NCBI RefSeq assembly: GCF_030766935.1
Contig: NZ_JASERL010000005.1
Coordinates: 372,001-436,000, forward strand
Reading direction: 5' to 3'
Length of the DNA stretch: 64,000 nt
From: Streptomyces sp. KL109B
GTDB taxonomy: Bacteria; Actinomycetota; Actinomycetes; Streptomycetales; Streptomycetaceae
Under the pieces are notes generated by a model. It saw only the letters and a program-made list of their open reading frames with translations. It did not search any database and was not told the DNA's origin. Positions 51,382 to 58,858 of this stretch are shown here, in pieces. Numbering within the stretch: the first letter of the stretch is position 1; the number at the start of each line of letters is the position of its first letter. Position numbers and translations under genes: made by a program.

Positions 51382-51505
51382 GTCGACGTGTCCCTTTCCC
51401 GCCGGGGTGGCTCGTCCGGCCCCGCGGATCGCTCGCGCGCGGTCCCGGCAACTGCTTCGCGCCAGATTGCCACTTGCACGTCCCACTGTGGTGCCGATCC
51501 CCCAA

Positions 51506-51521
51506 GATATGCATATATCTG
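51506..51521. promoter_or_regulatory. AT-rich dyad between divergent ATPase and XRE genes
   Basis: AGATAT-GCAT-ATATCT is a perfect 6-bp-arm inverted repeat in the GC-poor centre of the 284-base divergent region 51382-51665. It is a good candidate for XRE binding and autoregulation of both genes. Confidence 0.5.
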
Positions 51522-51665
51522 TCGCTCGATGCGGTGAACTCTGCGACGGTAGACCGTATTTGGGCTGGCGCACGCGCCGTCCTCTACCGTCTGCTCTGAT
51601 ACGCACCCCCGTGCGGGCCGGGAGGGAGCCCGGCCGGGTGGCACGAGGAGTCCGAGGAGTCCCTC

Positions 51666-52517
51666 ATGAAATACGGTCCCGCGGTACGCCGTCGTAAGCT
51701 CGGCGCCGAATTGCGTGCGCTGCGCGTGCAGGCCGGCCTCACGAGCGGGGAGGCGGCCCGGCTCGTCGGCTGGCACCAGTCGAAGGTGAGCCGGATCGAG
51801 ACAGGCCGCAGTGGCGTGAAGCCCACGGACGTGCTGCGGCTGCTCGACGCGTTCGAGGCCCGTGATCCCCAAGTCCGCGATCTGGTGGTCGCGTTGGCGG
51901 GTGTCCAGGAGGTCGGCGGGCACCACTGGTGGCACGCGTACCGGGGGCTGCTGCCGCCCGCGTACCGCGATTTCATCAGCCTGGAGTCACAGGCGTGCCG
52001 GATCAGGACGCTGGAGACGAGCGTCGTGCCGGGGCTGCTCCAGACGCCCGAGTACGCGCACGCCGTGACCCGTTCCGTGCTGAACGGGGCGCCGGACCGG
52101 CACATCAACGCGCTGGTGGAGGTGCGCCTCGCCCGCCAGGACGTGCTGCGCGCCGAGCCGCCGCTGCAGCTGACCGCCGTGCTCGACGAGGCGGTGCTGC
52201 GCCGGGAGGTCGGCGGCAGCGGAGTGTTGAAACGGCAATTGGCACACCTCGCCAAGGCCGCATACATGCCCCATGTCAGGATCCATGTGCTTCCGTTCTC
52301 GGCGGGGGGCCATATCGGCCTGACGGGACCTTTCGTTGTGTTCTCTTTTCCGAACACTTCTGATCTGGATGTGGTTGTTCTCGACCATTTGACGAGTAGC
52401 CTCTACCTCGAGCGGAAAGAAGACCTCAAGGCGTACACGGACGCCTTCGACGCTCTTCTGCTCCATGCCAGGTCACCCGAGGATTCACTGGAATTCATCG
52501 CTGAGATCGCCGGGTAA
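51666..52517 (+). CDS. XRE-family regulator with DUF5753 (Scr1/WhiJ-like)
   Basis: This 283-aa protein has an N-terminal XRE HTH (about 10-70: GAELRALRVQAGLTSGEAAR, HQSKVSRIETGRSGV), then the DUF5753 domain with YRDFISLE, VVPGLLQTPEYA and VLPFSAGGH segments. Such proteins are encoded next to DUF397 genes and act as developmental regulators or toxin-antitoxin-like pairs in Streptomyces. The DUF397 gene follows by 50 bases. Confidence 0.93.
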   Translation: MKYGPAVRRRKLGAELRALRVQAGLTSGEAARLVGWHQSKVSRIETGRSGVKPTDVLRLLDAFEARDPQVRDLVVALAGVQEVGGHHWWHAYRGLLPPAYRDFISLESQACRIRTLETSVVPGLLQTPEYAHAVTRSVLNGAPDRHINALVEVRLARQDVLRAEPPLQLTAVLDEAVLRREVGGSGVLKRQLAHLAKAAYMPHVRIHVLPFSAGGHIGLTGPFVVFSFPNTSDLDVVVLDHLTSSLYLERKEDLKAYTDAFDALLLHARSPEDSLEFIAEIAG

Positions 52518-52567
52518 GCGAGGTCGCCGACACCTCGTCGTGCGCCGGCACCGCGTGAGGAGGCACC

Positions 52568-52810
52568 ATGACCACACTGCCTCGGAAGGTTCCATGCGTT
52601 CCTACCGTTGCTCGCAGCACGTCGCTGAGCGGCGCCCGATGGCGGCGCAGCAGCCGCAGCACGGGCGCCAACAACTGCGTGGAGACGGCCCCGTTGAGCG
52701 CGGGGTCGACGGCCGGACTGCTGGCCGTCCGTGACTCCAAGCGCACGACGGGCCCCGCCCTGCTGTTCACGTCCACGACGTGGCGGAGGTTCGTCAACTC
52801 CCTGCGGTAG
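52568..52810 (+). CDS. DUF397 small protein, partner of XRE regulator
   Basis: This 80-aa DUF397 protein carries WRRSSRSTGANNCVETA and LAVRDSKRTTGPALLFT, then W-x-x-FV, which are the family hallmarks. GAGGAGGCACC stands before the ATG. It completes the ATPase/XRE/DUF397 triad. Its 3' end overlaps the bioF 3' end by 17 bases, tail to tail. Confidence 0.92.
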   Translation: MTTLPRKVPCVPTVARSTSLSGARWRRSSRSTGANNCVETAPLSAGSTAGLLAVRDSKRTTGPALLFTSTTWRRFVNSLR

Positions 52811-53963
52811 CGGATGCGTTGGGAGCATTGCGGCTGATCACCCGTACGGCCTCGGCGACTTCGGTCGCCGTCAGGTCGGCGCGGGCGGTCAGCCGCAGCC
52901 GCGCGATGCCGTCGGGCACCGATGGCGGCCGGAAGCACCCCACCGAGAGCCCCGCGTCCCGGCAGTGGGCCGCCCAGCGCACCGCGGCGTCCGGCGAAGG
53001 GGCGCGCACGGAGACCACGGCGGCGTCGGGGCGCACAGCCAACAGACCTTCCGCCCCGAGGAGTTGATGCAGCGACGTCGCCACGTCCCGGGCCCGCGCC
53101 GCGCGTTCGGGCTCGCGGCGCAGGAGGCGCAGGGCCGCGAGGGCGGCGCCGCAGGCGGCCGGGGCGAGGCCGGTGTCGAAGATGAAGGTGCGGGCCGCGT
53201 TGACGAGATGGTCGATCACGTGGGCCGGGCCGAGGACCGCGCCGCCCTGGCTGCCGAGGGACTTGGAGAGGGTGACGCCGACGACGGTGTCGGGCGCGCC
53301 CGCGAGGCCCGCCGCGTACGGGACGCCGCGGCCGCCGGGGCCGACGACGCCGAGGCCGTGGGCGTCGTCGATGATGAGGCCCGCGCCGAACTCCCGGGCG
53401 GCGTCGGCGAGTTCTCGTACGGGAGTCCGGTCGCCGTCCACCGAGAACACCGAGTCGGTGACGACGACGGCGGGGCCTTCGTGGGTGTCCAGCGCCTTGC
53501 GGACGGCTTCGGGGTCCGCGTGCGCGGCCACTTGTGTGGTGCCACGGGCGAGGCGGCAGCCGTCGATCAGTGAGGCGTGGTTGCCCGCGTCGGACACGAT
53601 CAGCGAGCCGCCCGGGGCGAGGGCGGTGACGGCGGCGAGGTTCGCGGCGTATCCGGAGGAGAAGACGAGGGCCGCCTCGAAACCGCAGAACTCGGCGAGC
53701 TCGCGCTCCAGTTGGGCGTGCAACTCGGTGCTGCCGGTCACCAGGCGGGACCCGGTGGCGCCGCCGCCCCACCTGCGGGCGGCCTCGGCGGCGCCCTCGA
53801 CGACCTCGGGGTGGCGGGCGAGGCCCAGGTAGTCGTTGCTCGCGAGGTCGAGCACCGGGCTGTCCGCGGGGCGCGGGCGCAGGGTGCGCACGAGCCCGGC
53901 GGCCTCGCGGGCGCGGTGCTGTGCGCCGATCCAGCCGAACGCACGTGTGTGGGCCGTCGTCAT
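52794..53963 (-). CDS. bioF: 8-amino-7-oxononanoate synthase BioF
   Basis: This is a 389-aa PLP enzyme that condenses pimeloyl-thioester with alanine in biotin synthesis. The PLP Lys is in TLSKSLGSQGG; other motifs are SNDYLGLA, VFSSGYAAN and DDAHGLGVVG. ATG at 53963 is chosen over an upstream start at 54050. It is divergent from bioB across 155 bases that hold an 18-bp palindrome. Confidence 0.95.
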   Translation of the reverse strand: MTTAHTRAFGWIGAQHRAREAAGLVRTLRPRPADSPVLDLASNDYLGLARHPEVVEGAAEAARRWGGGATGSRLVTGSTELHAQLERELAEFCGFEAALVFSSGYAANLAAVTALAPGGSLIVSDAGNHASLIDGCRLARGTTQVAAHADPEAVRKALDTHEGPAVVVTDSVFSVDGDRTPVRELADAAREFGAGLIIDDAHGLGVVGPGGRGVPYAAGLAGAPDTVVGVTLSKSLGSQGGAVLGPAHVIDHLVNAARTFIFDTGLAPAACGAALAALRLLRREPERAARARDVATSLHQLLGAEGLLAVRPDAAVVSVRAPSPDAAVRWAAHCRDAGLSVGCFRPPSVPDGIARLRLTARADLTATEVAEAVRVISRNAPNASATAGS

Positions 53964-54032
53964 GACTCCCCCGTCGGATCCCGTGGTTTGTAGGTAATGC
54001 ACAGACACTAGCGGCCGCGCCACTTGGGCAGG

Positions 54033-54050
54033 GTGTGGCAATACCCACAC
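54033..54050. promoter_or_regulatory. 18-bp palindrome between bioF and bioB
   Basis: GTGTGG-CAATAC-CCACAC is a perfect dyad with 6-bp arms, centred between the divergent biotin genes. It is well placed for shared repression by a biotin regulator. It does not match the remembered BioQ or BirA boxes. Confidence 0.5.
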
Positions 54051-54118
54051 GACGTACGCCGTCCTTTGTAGAGAGTCTCCTTTCGCCGAAGCCGTCGCAT
54101 GGGTAAGGATCAGTGCCC

Positions 54119-55183
54119 ATGGACCTGCTGAACACGCTGGTGGACAAGGGGCTTCGGCGCGAACTGCCGAGCCGTGAAGAGGCGCTCGCGGTACTCGCGA
54201 CGTCGGACGACGAACTGCTCGATGTGGTGGCCGCGGCCGGCAAGGTGCGCCGCGAGTGGTTCGGGCGCCGGGTGAAACTCAACTATCTGGTGAACCTCAA
54301 GTCGGGCCTGTGCCCGGAGGACTGCTCGTACTGCTCGCAGCGCCTCGGTTCGAAGGCGGAGATCCTCAAGTACACGTGGCTGAAGCCGGACGAGGCCTCG
54401 AAGGCGGCGGCCGCCGGGGTCGCGGGCGGCGCGAAGCGGGTGTGCCTGGTGGCGAGCGGGCGCGGCCCGACGGACAAGGACGTGGACCGGGTCGCGAAGA
54501 CCATCGACGCCATCAAGTCCGAGAACGAGGACGTTGAGGTGTGCGCCTGTCTCGGCCTGCTCGACGACGGTCAGGCGGAGCGGCTGCGCGGCGCGGGAGC
54601 GGACGCGTACAACCACAATCTGAACACCTCCGAGGCGACGTACGGCGACATCACGACGACGCACACGTACGCGGACCGCGTCGAGACGGTGAAGAAGGCG
54701 CACGCGGCGGGCCTTTCGGCCTGTTCAGGGCTGATCGCGGGGATGGGCGAGAGCGACGAGGACCTGGTCGATGTCGTGTACGGGCTGCGGGAGTTGGACC
54801 CGGACTCGGTGCCGGTGAACTTCCTGATCCCGTTCGAGGGGACGCCGCTGGCCAAGGAGTGGAACCTGACGCCGCAGCGGTGCCTGCGGATCCTGGCGAT
54901 GACGCGCTTCGTGTGCCCGGACGTCGAGGTGCGGATCGCGGGCGGGCGCGAGGTGCACCTGCGCTCGATGCAGCCGCTGGCGCTGCACATCGCCAACTCC
55001 ATCTTCCTGGGCGACTACTTGACGAGCGAGGGGCAGGCCGGGAAGGCCGACCTCGACATGATCGCGGACGCCGGGTTCGAGGTGGAGGGCGCGGATCAGG
55101 TGACGCTGCCGGAGCACCGGGGACCCGACGACGTCGCCGTACGTCGCCGGGGCGCGGGGACGGATCTGGCGCCCAATGCCTGA
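54119..55183 (+). CDS. bioB: Biotin synthase BioB
   Basis: This 354-aa radical SAM enzyme inserts sulfur in dethiobiotin. The cluster motif is CPEDCSYC (Cys65, 69, 72); the second-cluster Cys and Arg lie in VCACLGLL and VRIAGGR. ATG at 54119 is chosen over GTG 54113 on ribosome-site spacing (AAGGA). Its stop overlaps the bioA start by 8 bases. Confidence 0.96.
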   Translation: MDLLNTLVDKGLRRELPSREEALAVLATSDDELLDVVAAAGKVRREWFGRRVKLNYLVNLKSGLCPEDCSYCSQRLGSKAEILKYTWLKPDEASKAAAAGVAGGAKRVCLVASGRGPTDKDVDRVAKTIDAIKSENEDVEVCACLGLLDDGQAERLRGAGADAYNHNLNTSEATYGDITTTHTYADRVETVKKAHAAGLSACSGLIAGMGESDEDLVDVVYGLRELDPDSVPVNFLIPFEGTPLAKEWNLTPQRCLRILAMTRFVCPDVEVRIAGGREVHLRSMQPLALHIANSIFLGDYLTSEGQAGKADLDMIADAGFEVEGADQVTLPEHRGPDDVAVRRRGAGTDLAPNA

Positions 55184-56456
55184 GCCCGACGTCGCGGAGT
55201 TGCTGGAACTCGACCGGCGGCACGTCTGGCACCCGTACGGTCCGATGCCCGGCAAACAGCGGCCCCTGGTCGTGGAGTCCGCGGCCGGGGTGCGGCTGCG
55301 GGTCGCCGGGCACGGCGAGCTGGTGGACGGGATGTCCTCGTGGTGGTCGGCGATCCACGGCTACAACCACCCGGTGCTCAACGAGGCGGCGCGCGGCCAG
55401 TTGGAGCGGATGAGCCATGTCATGTTCGGCGGGCTCACGCACGAGCCCGGCGTACGGCTCGTGGAGCGCCTCGTCGACATGTCACCGGAGGGTCTTGAGC
55501 ATGTGTTCCTCGCCGACTCGGGGTCGGTGTCGGTCGAGGTCGCGCTCAAGATGTGTCTGCAGTACTGGCGTTCGCTGGGCCGCCCCGAGAAGCGTCGGAT
55601 GCTGACGTGGCGCGGCGGGTACCACGGCGACACCTGGCAGCCGATGTCCGTGTGCGACCCGGAGGGCGGGATGCACGGGCTGTGGGCGGGGGTGCTGCCG
55701 GAGCAGATCTTCGTGGACGCGCCGCCTTCGGGCGGGTACGACGAGGCGTACGCCCAGCGGCTGCGGGAGGCCGTCGAGCGCCGCGCGCACGAGGTGGCGG
55801 CCGTGATCGTGGAGCCGGTGGTCCAGGGTGCCGGTGGCATGCGGTTCCACTCCCCCGCGTATCTGCGGGTGTTGCGGGAGGCCTGCGACGCGCACGGTGT
55901 GCTGCTGGTCTTCGACGAGATCGCCACGGGGTTCGGGCGGACCGGGGAGTTGTTCGCGGCCGGGCACGCGGGGGTTTCGCCGGATGTGATGTGTGTCGGG
56001 AAGGCGTTGACCGGTGGCTATCTGACGATGGCGGCGACGCTGTGCACGGCGCGGGTCGCCGAGGGGATCTCGCGGGGCGAGGTGCCGGTGCTCGCGCACG
56101 GGCCGACGTTCATGGGGAACCCGCTGGCGTCGGCGATCGCCTGCGCCTCGATCGACGTGCTGCTCGGGCAGGACTGGCGGGGTGAGGTCAAGCGGATCGA
56201 GGCGGGGTTGGGCGAAGGCCTCGCGGAGGCGCGGGAGTTGGACGGGGTGCGGGATGTCCGTGTCCTCGGTGCCATCGGCGTCGTACAGCTCGACCACGAG
56301 ATCGACATGGCGGCGGCCTCGCGGGCCGCGATCGCGGAGGGGGTGTGGCTGCGGCCGTTCAGGGACCTCGTCTACACGATGCCGCCGTTCGTCACGAGCG
56401 ACGAGGACGTGGCACGGATCGGTCGCGCGGTGTGCGCTGCCGCGCGGGAAGGGTGA
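55176..56456 (+). CDS. bioA: Adenosylmethionine-8-amino-7-oxononanoate aminotransferase BioA
   Basis: This 426-aa class III aminotransferase has RRHVWHPYGPM, SSWWSAIHGYNHP (BioA-specific), FDEIATGFGRTG and the PLP Lys in VGKALTGGYLT. It uses S-adenosylmethionine as amino donor to make diaminopelargonate. It lies between bioB and bioD, with bioD starting 6 bases after its stop. Confidence 0.96.
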   Translation: MPEPDVAELLELDRRHVWHPYGPMPGKQRPLVVESAAGVRLRVAGHGELVDGMSSWWSAIHGYNHPVLNEAARGQLERMSHVMFGGLTHEPGVRLVERLVDMSPEGLEHVFLADSGSVSVEVALKMCLQYWRSLGRPEKRRMLTWRGGYHGDTWQPMSVCDPEGGMHGLWAGVLPEQIFVDAPPSGGYDEAYAQRLREAVERRAHEVAAVIVEPVVQGAGGMRFHSPAYLRVLREACDAHGVLLVFDEIATGFGRTGELFAAGHAGVSPDVMCVGKALTGGYLTMAATLCTARVAEGISRGEVPVLAHGPTFMGNPLASAIACASIDVLLGQDWRGEVKRIEAGLGEGLAEARELDGVRDVRVLGAIGVVQLDHEIDMAAASRAAIAEGVWLRPFRDLVYTMPPFVTSDEDVARIGRAVCAAAREG

Positions 56457-56462
56457 GGAAGG

Positions 56463-57215
56463 GTGAGTGGTGTGTTGTCGGGCGTGCTCTGTGTGAGCGG
56501 GACCGGGACCGAGGTCGGCAAGACCGTGACGACCGCCGCGCTCGCGGCCGTCGCGGCACGGGCCGGGCGTTCGGTGGCCGTGCTCAAACCGGCGCAGACG
56601 GGCGTCGCGCCCGGGGAGCCGGGGGACGTGGACGAGGTGGTGCGGCTCGCGGGGGACGCGGTCACGGGCGTCGAGTTGGCGCGGTACCCGGAGCCGCTGG
56701 CGCCGGGCACTGCGGCGGCGCGGGCCGGGCTCGCACCCGTACGACCGGATCAAGTGGCGGACACCGCCGCGAAGTTGGCGGCCTCGCACGACCTCGTGCT
56801 CGTCGAGGGGGCGGGCGGGCTGCTGGTGCGGTTCGACGAGGAGGGCGCGACGCTGGCGGACGCGGCGGCGCTGCTCGGGGCGCCGGTGCTGGTGGTCGCG
56901 GCGGCGGGCCTCGGCACGCTGAACTCCGTGCAGTTGACCGGTGAGGCGCTGCGGGCGCGGGGCCTGCGGCAGGCGGGCGTCGTGATCGGCAGCTGGCCGC
57001 AGGCCCCGGGCCTCGCGGAGCGCTGCAACGTGGCCGACCTGCCGGTGGTCGCGGACGCCGAACTGCTGGGCGCGGTGCCGGAGGGCGCCGGGGCGCTGCG
57101 CCCCGAGGTGTTCCGGGAGCGTGCCGGGGGATGGCTGGGCCCTGGGCTCGGCGGGGTGTGGGACGGGGCGGCGTTCGGACAAGCTGCCGGAGGCAGAGCC
57201 GGGAGGGCGGCGTGA
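56463..57215 (+). CDS. bioD: Dethiobiotin synthetase BioD
   Basis: This 250-aa P-loop ligase forms the ureido ring of dethiobiotin with CO2 and ATP. Motifs: GTGTEVGKT (P-loop), KPAQTG and VEGAGGLLV. The C-terminus is Gly-rich. The GTG at 56463 fits best; nearby GTGs are also possible. Its stop overlaps the next GTG as GTGA. Confidence 0.95.
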   Translation: MSGVLSGVLCVSGTGTEVGKTVTTAALAAVAARAGRSVAVLKPAQTGVAPGEPGDVDEVVRLAGDAVTGVELARYPEPLAPGTAAARAGLAPVRPDQVADTAAKLAASHDLVLVEGAGGLLVRFDEEGATLADAAALLGAPVLVVAAAGLGTLNSVQLTGEALRARGLRQAGVVIGSWPQAPGLAERCNVADLPVVADAELLGAVPEGAGALRPEVFRERAGGWLGPGLGGVWDGAAFGQAAGGRAGRAA

Positions 57216-57934
57216 ACGGGGTGGAGCAGGTCACCGTGCCTCGGGCCGTGCGGGGGTATCCCGGGGTCGCGTTCGGGGGGTATGTGGCGGGGCTGTTGGC
57301 CGGGCGGGCGGTGGGGCGCACCGTGCGGGTGGACTTTCGGCTGCCCACTCCCGTGGAGGTTCCCGTCGAGCTCGCGGGGGACGGGGACGGTGGGGCGGTG
57401 CTCACCGGGGGCGACGGGGTGCTCGCGACGGCCACGGCCGGTGAGTTGGACCTCGACGTGCCGGAACCGCCGTCCTGGGACGAGGCGTCGGCGGCGGCCG
57501 AGGCGTACCGCGCGGACCCGCCCGAGGGAACCGTGGACTGTTTCGGGTGCGGGCTCGACCGCACGCCCGACACCGGCCTTCGCCAGCACTGCGGCATCAT
57601 TCCGGGGCGGGACCTGGTCGCCACCGCGTGGTCGGCCGGGCCCGCGCTCGCCGACGCCGAAGGGCGGCTGCGGCCCGAAATGGTGTGGGGCGCGCTCGAC
57701 TGCCCCGGGAACGCGGCGGGCCGGATGCTCGGCACGCAGCGCGAAGGCTCCGTGACGGCCTCCCTCACGGCGCGCGTCCTGCGCCCCGTACCGGCGTCCT
57801 CGCCCCTGCTGTCCTACGCGTGGGTCCTGGACGAGACGGGCCGCAAGCACCGCCTGGGTGTCGCGCTCGCCGCACCGGACGGCGACCTCTACGCGCTCGC
57901 GTCGGCGCTGTGGCTGGACCCGCGCCGCCCCTGA
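57212..57934 (+). CDS. Hotdog-fold thioesterase-like protein in the biotin operon
   Basis: This is a 240-aa protein with GEL-x-LD, then VDCFGCGLDRTPDTGLR and PEMVWGALDCPG, a pattern I associate with double-hotdog thioesterase-like proteins. GGAGGG is upstream and the GTG overlaps bioD. Coupling to bioD suggests a biotin-linked job, such as handling a pimeloyl or other acyl thioester. This is inference; no activity is known to me. Confidence 0.75.
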   Translation: MNGVEQVTVPRAVRGYPGVAFGGYVAGLLAGRAVGRTVRVDFRLPTPVEVPVELAGDGDGGAVLTGGDGVLATATAGELDLDVPEPPSWDEASAAAEAYRADPPEGTVDCFGCGLDRTPDTGLRQHCGIIPGRDLVATAWSAGPALADAEGRLRPEMVWGALDCPGNAAGRMLGTQREGSVTASLTARVLRPVPASSPLLSYAWVLDETGRKHRLGVALAAPDGDLYALASALWLDPRRP

Positions 57935-58015
57935 GGCCGGGAAGGCGGGGTCCTTCCCGGTCCCGGAGGGGAACACTTCCGGTGGGGGGATGCGCCCGGC
58001 GAAGGAGGCCCCATC

Positions 58016-58705
58016 GTGGACAACGGACGGCTAGGCGGCTCGGCGGCGGTACGGCGCCGAGGGCGCAGGGAGCGGGGCGCGGTGCACCATCCCGTGTTCG
58101 CCCGGTACTACGCGCAGGTCATCGAGCGGGCCGAGCCCGTCATGGCGCCCGTGCGCACGGAGCTCGTCGCGGGACTGGCCGGGCGCGTGCTCGAGATCGG
58201 TGCCGGGACCGGTATCGGTTTCGGGTACTACCCGTCGACCGTCTCCGAGGTCGTCGCCATCGAACCCGAGCGCACTCTGCGGCGGCTCGCCGTCGACGCC
58301 GCGCAGCGCGTGGCCGTGCCGGTCGACGTGGTGCCCGGCGCGGCGGAGGCGCTGCCCGTGAAGAGCGAGGGGTACGACGCCGTGGTGCTCAGCACCGTAC
58401 TGTGCAGCGTCCGTGACGTGGACCGGGCCCTCGGAGAGGTGCGGCGGGTGCTGCGGCCGGGCGGCGAGGTGCGGTTCTTCGAGCACGTACGGGCCCCGGG
58501 GCGCGGAATGCGGCTGGTGCAGGGAGCCCTCGACCGGACCATCTGGCCGTTGTGCGTGGGCGGTTGCCATCTGCGGCGGGACGCGCTCGGCGCGCTGCGC
58601 GCCGCCGGGTTCGAGCTGGGCGAGCATCGCGCGCTGACGATGCCGGGGCACGGGGCGCGGCAGCCGATGTCGTACTGCGTGCTGGGCGCCGCGACCCGGC
58701 CGTAG
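58016..58705 (+). CDS. Class I SAM-dependent methyltransferase
   Basis: This 229-aa methyltransferase has VLEIGAGTGIGFGYYP (motif I), VAIEPERTL, ALPVKSEGYD and VLRPGGEVRFFEHVR. It resembles UbiE/METTL7-type enzymes. AAGGAGG lies before the GTG, 81 bases after the biotin operon's hotdog gene, and could be cotranscribed. Whether it has any biotin role (BioC-like) is unknown. Confidence 0.85.
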   Translation: MDNGRLGGSAAVRRRGRRERGAVHHPVFARYYAQVIERAEPVMAPVRTELVAGLAGRVLEIGAGTGIGFGYYPSTVSEVVAIEPERTLRRLAVDAAQRVAVPVDVVPGAAEALPVKSEGYDAVVLSTVLCSVRDVDRALGEVRRVLRPGGEVRFFEHVRAPGRGMRLVQGALDRTIWPLCVGGCHLRRDALGALRAAGFELGEHRALTMPGHGARQPMSYCVLGAATRP

Positions 58706-58858
58706 CCGGCTCACAGGCACCAGGTGCGCGGTTCCCTCTCGATGTCGTGGACGTCGGCCGTCGCGTAGATCGCGGCGCCGACGATCGATCGCGTACGCCT
58801 CTCCACACCTTTGATCCCCCGCTGTACCCTCGCGGGCCGGACGGTGAAGGGGCCCCTA

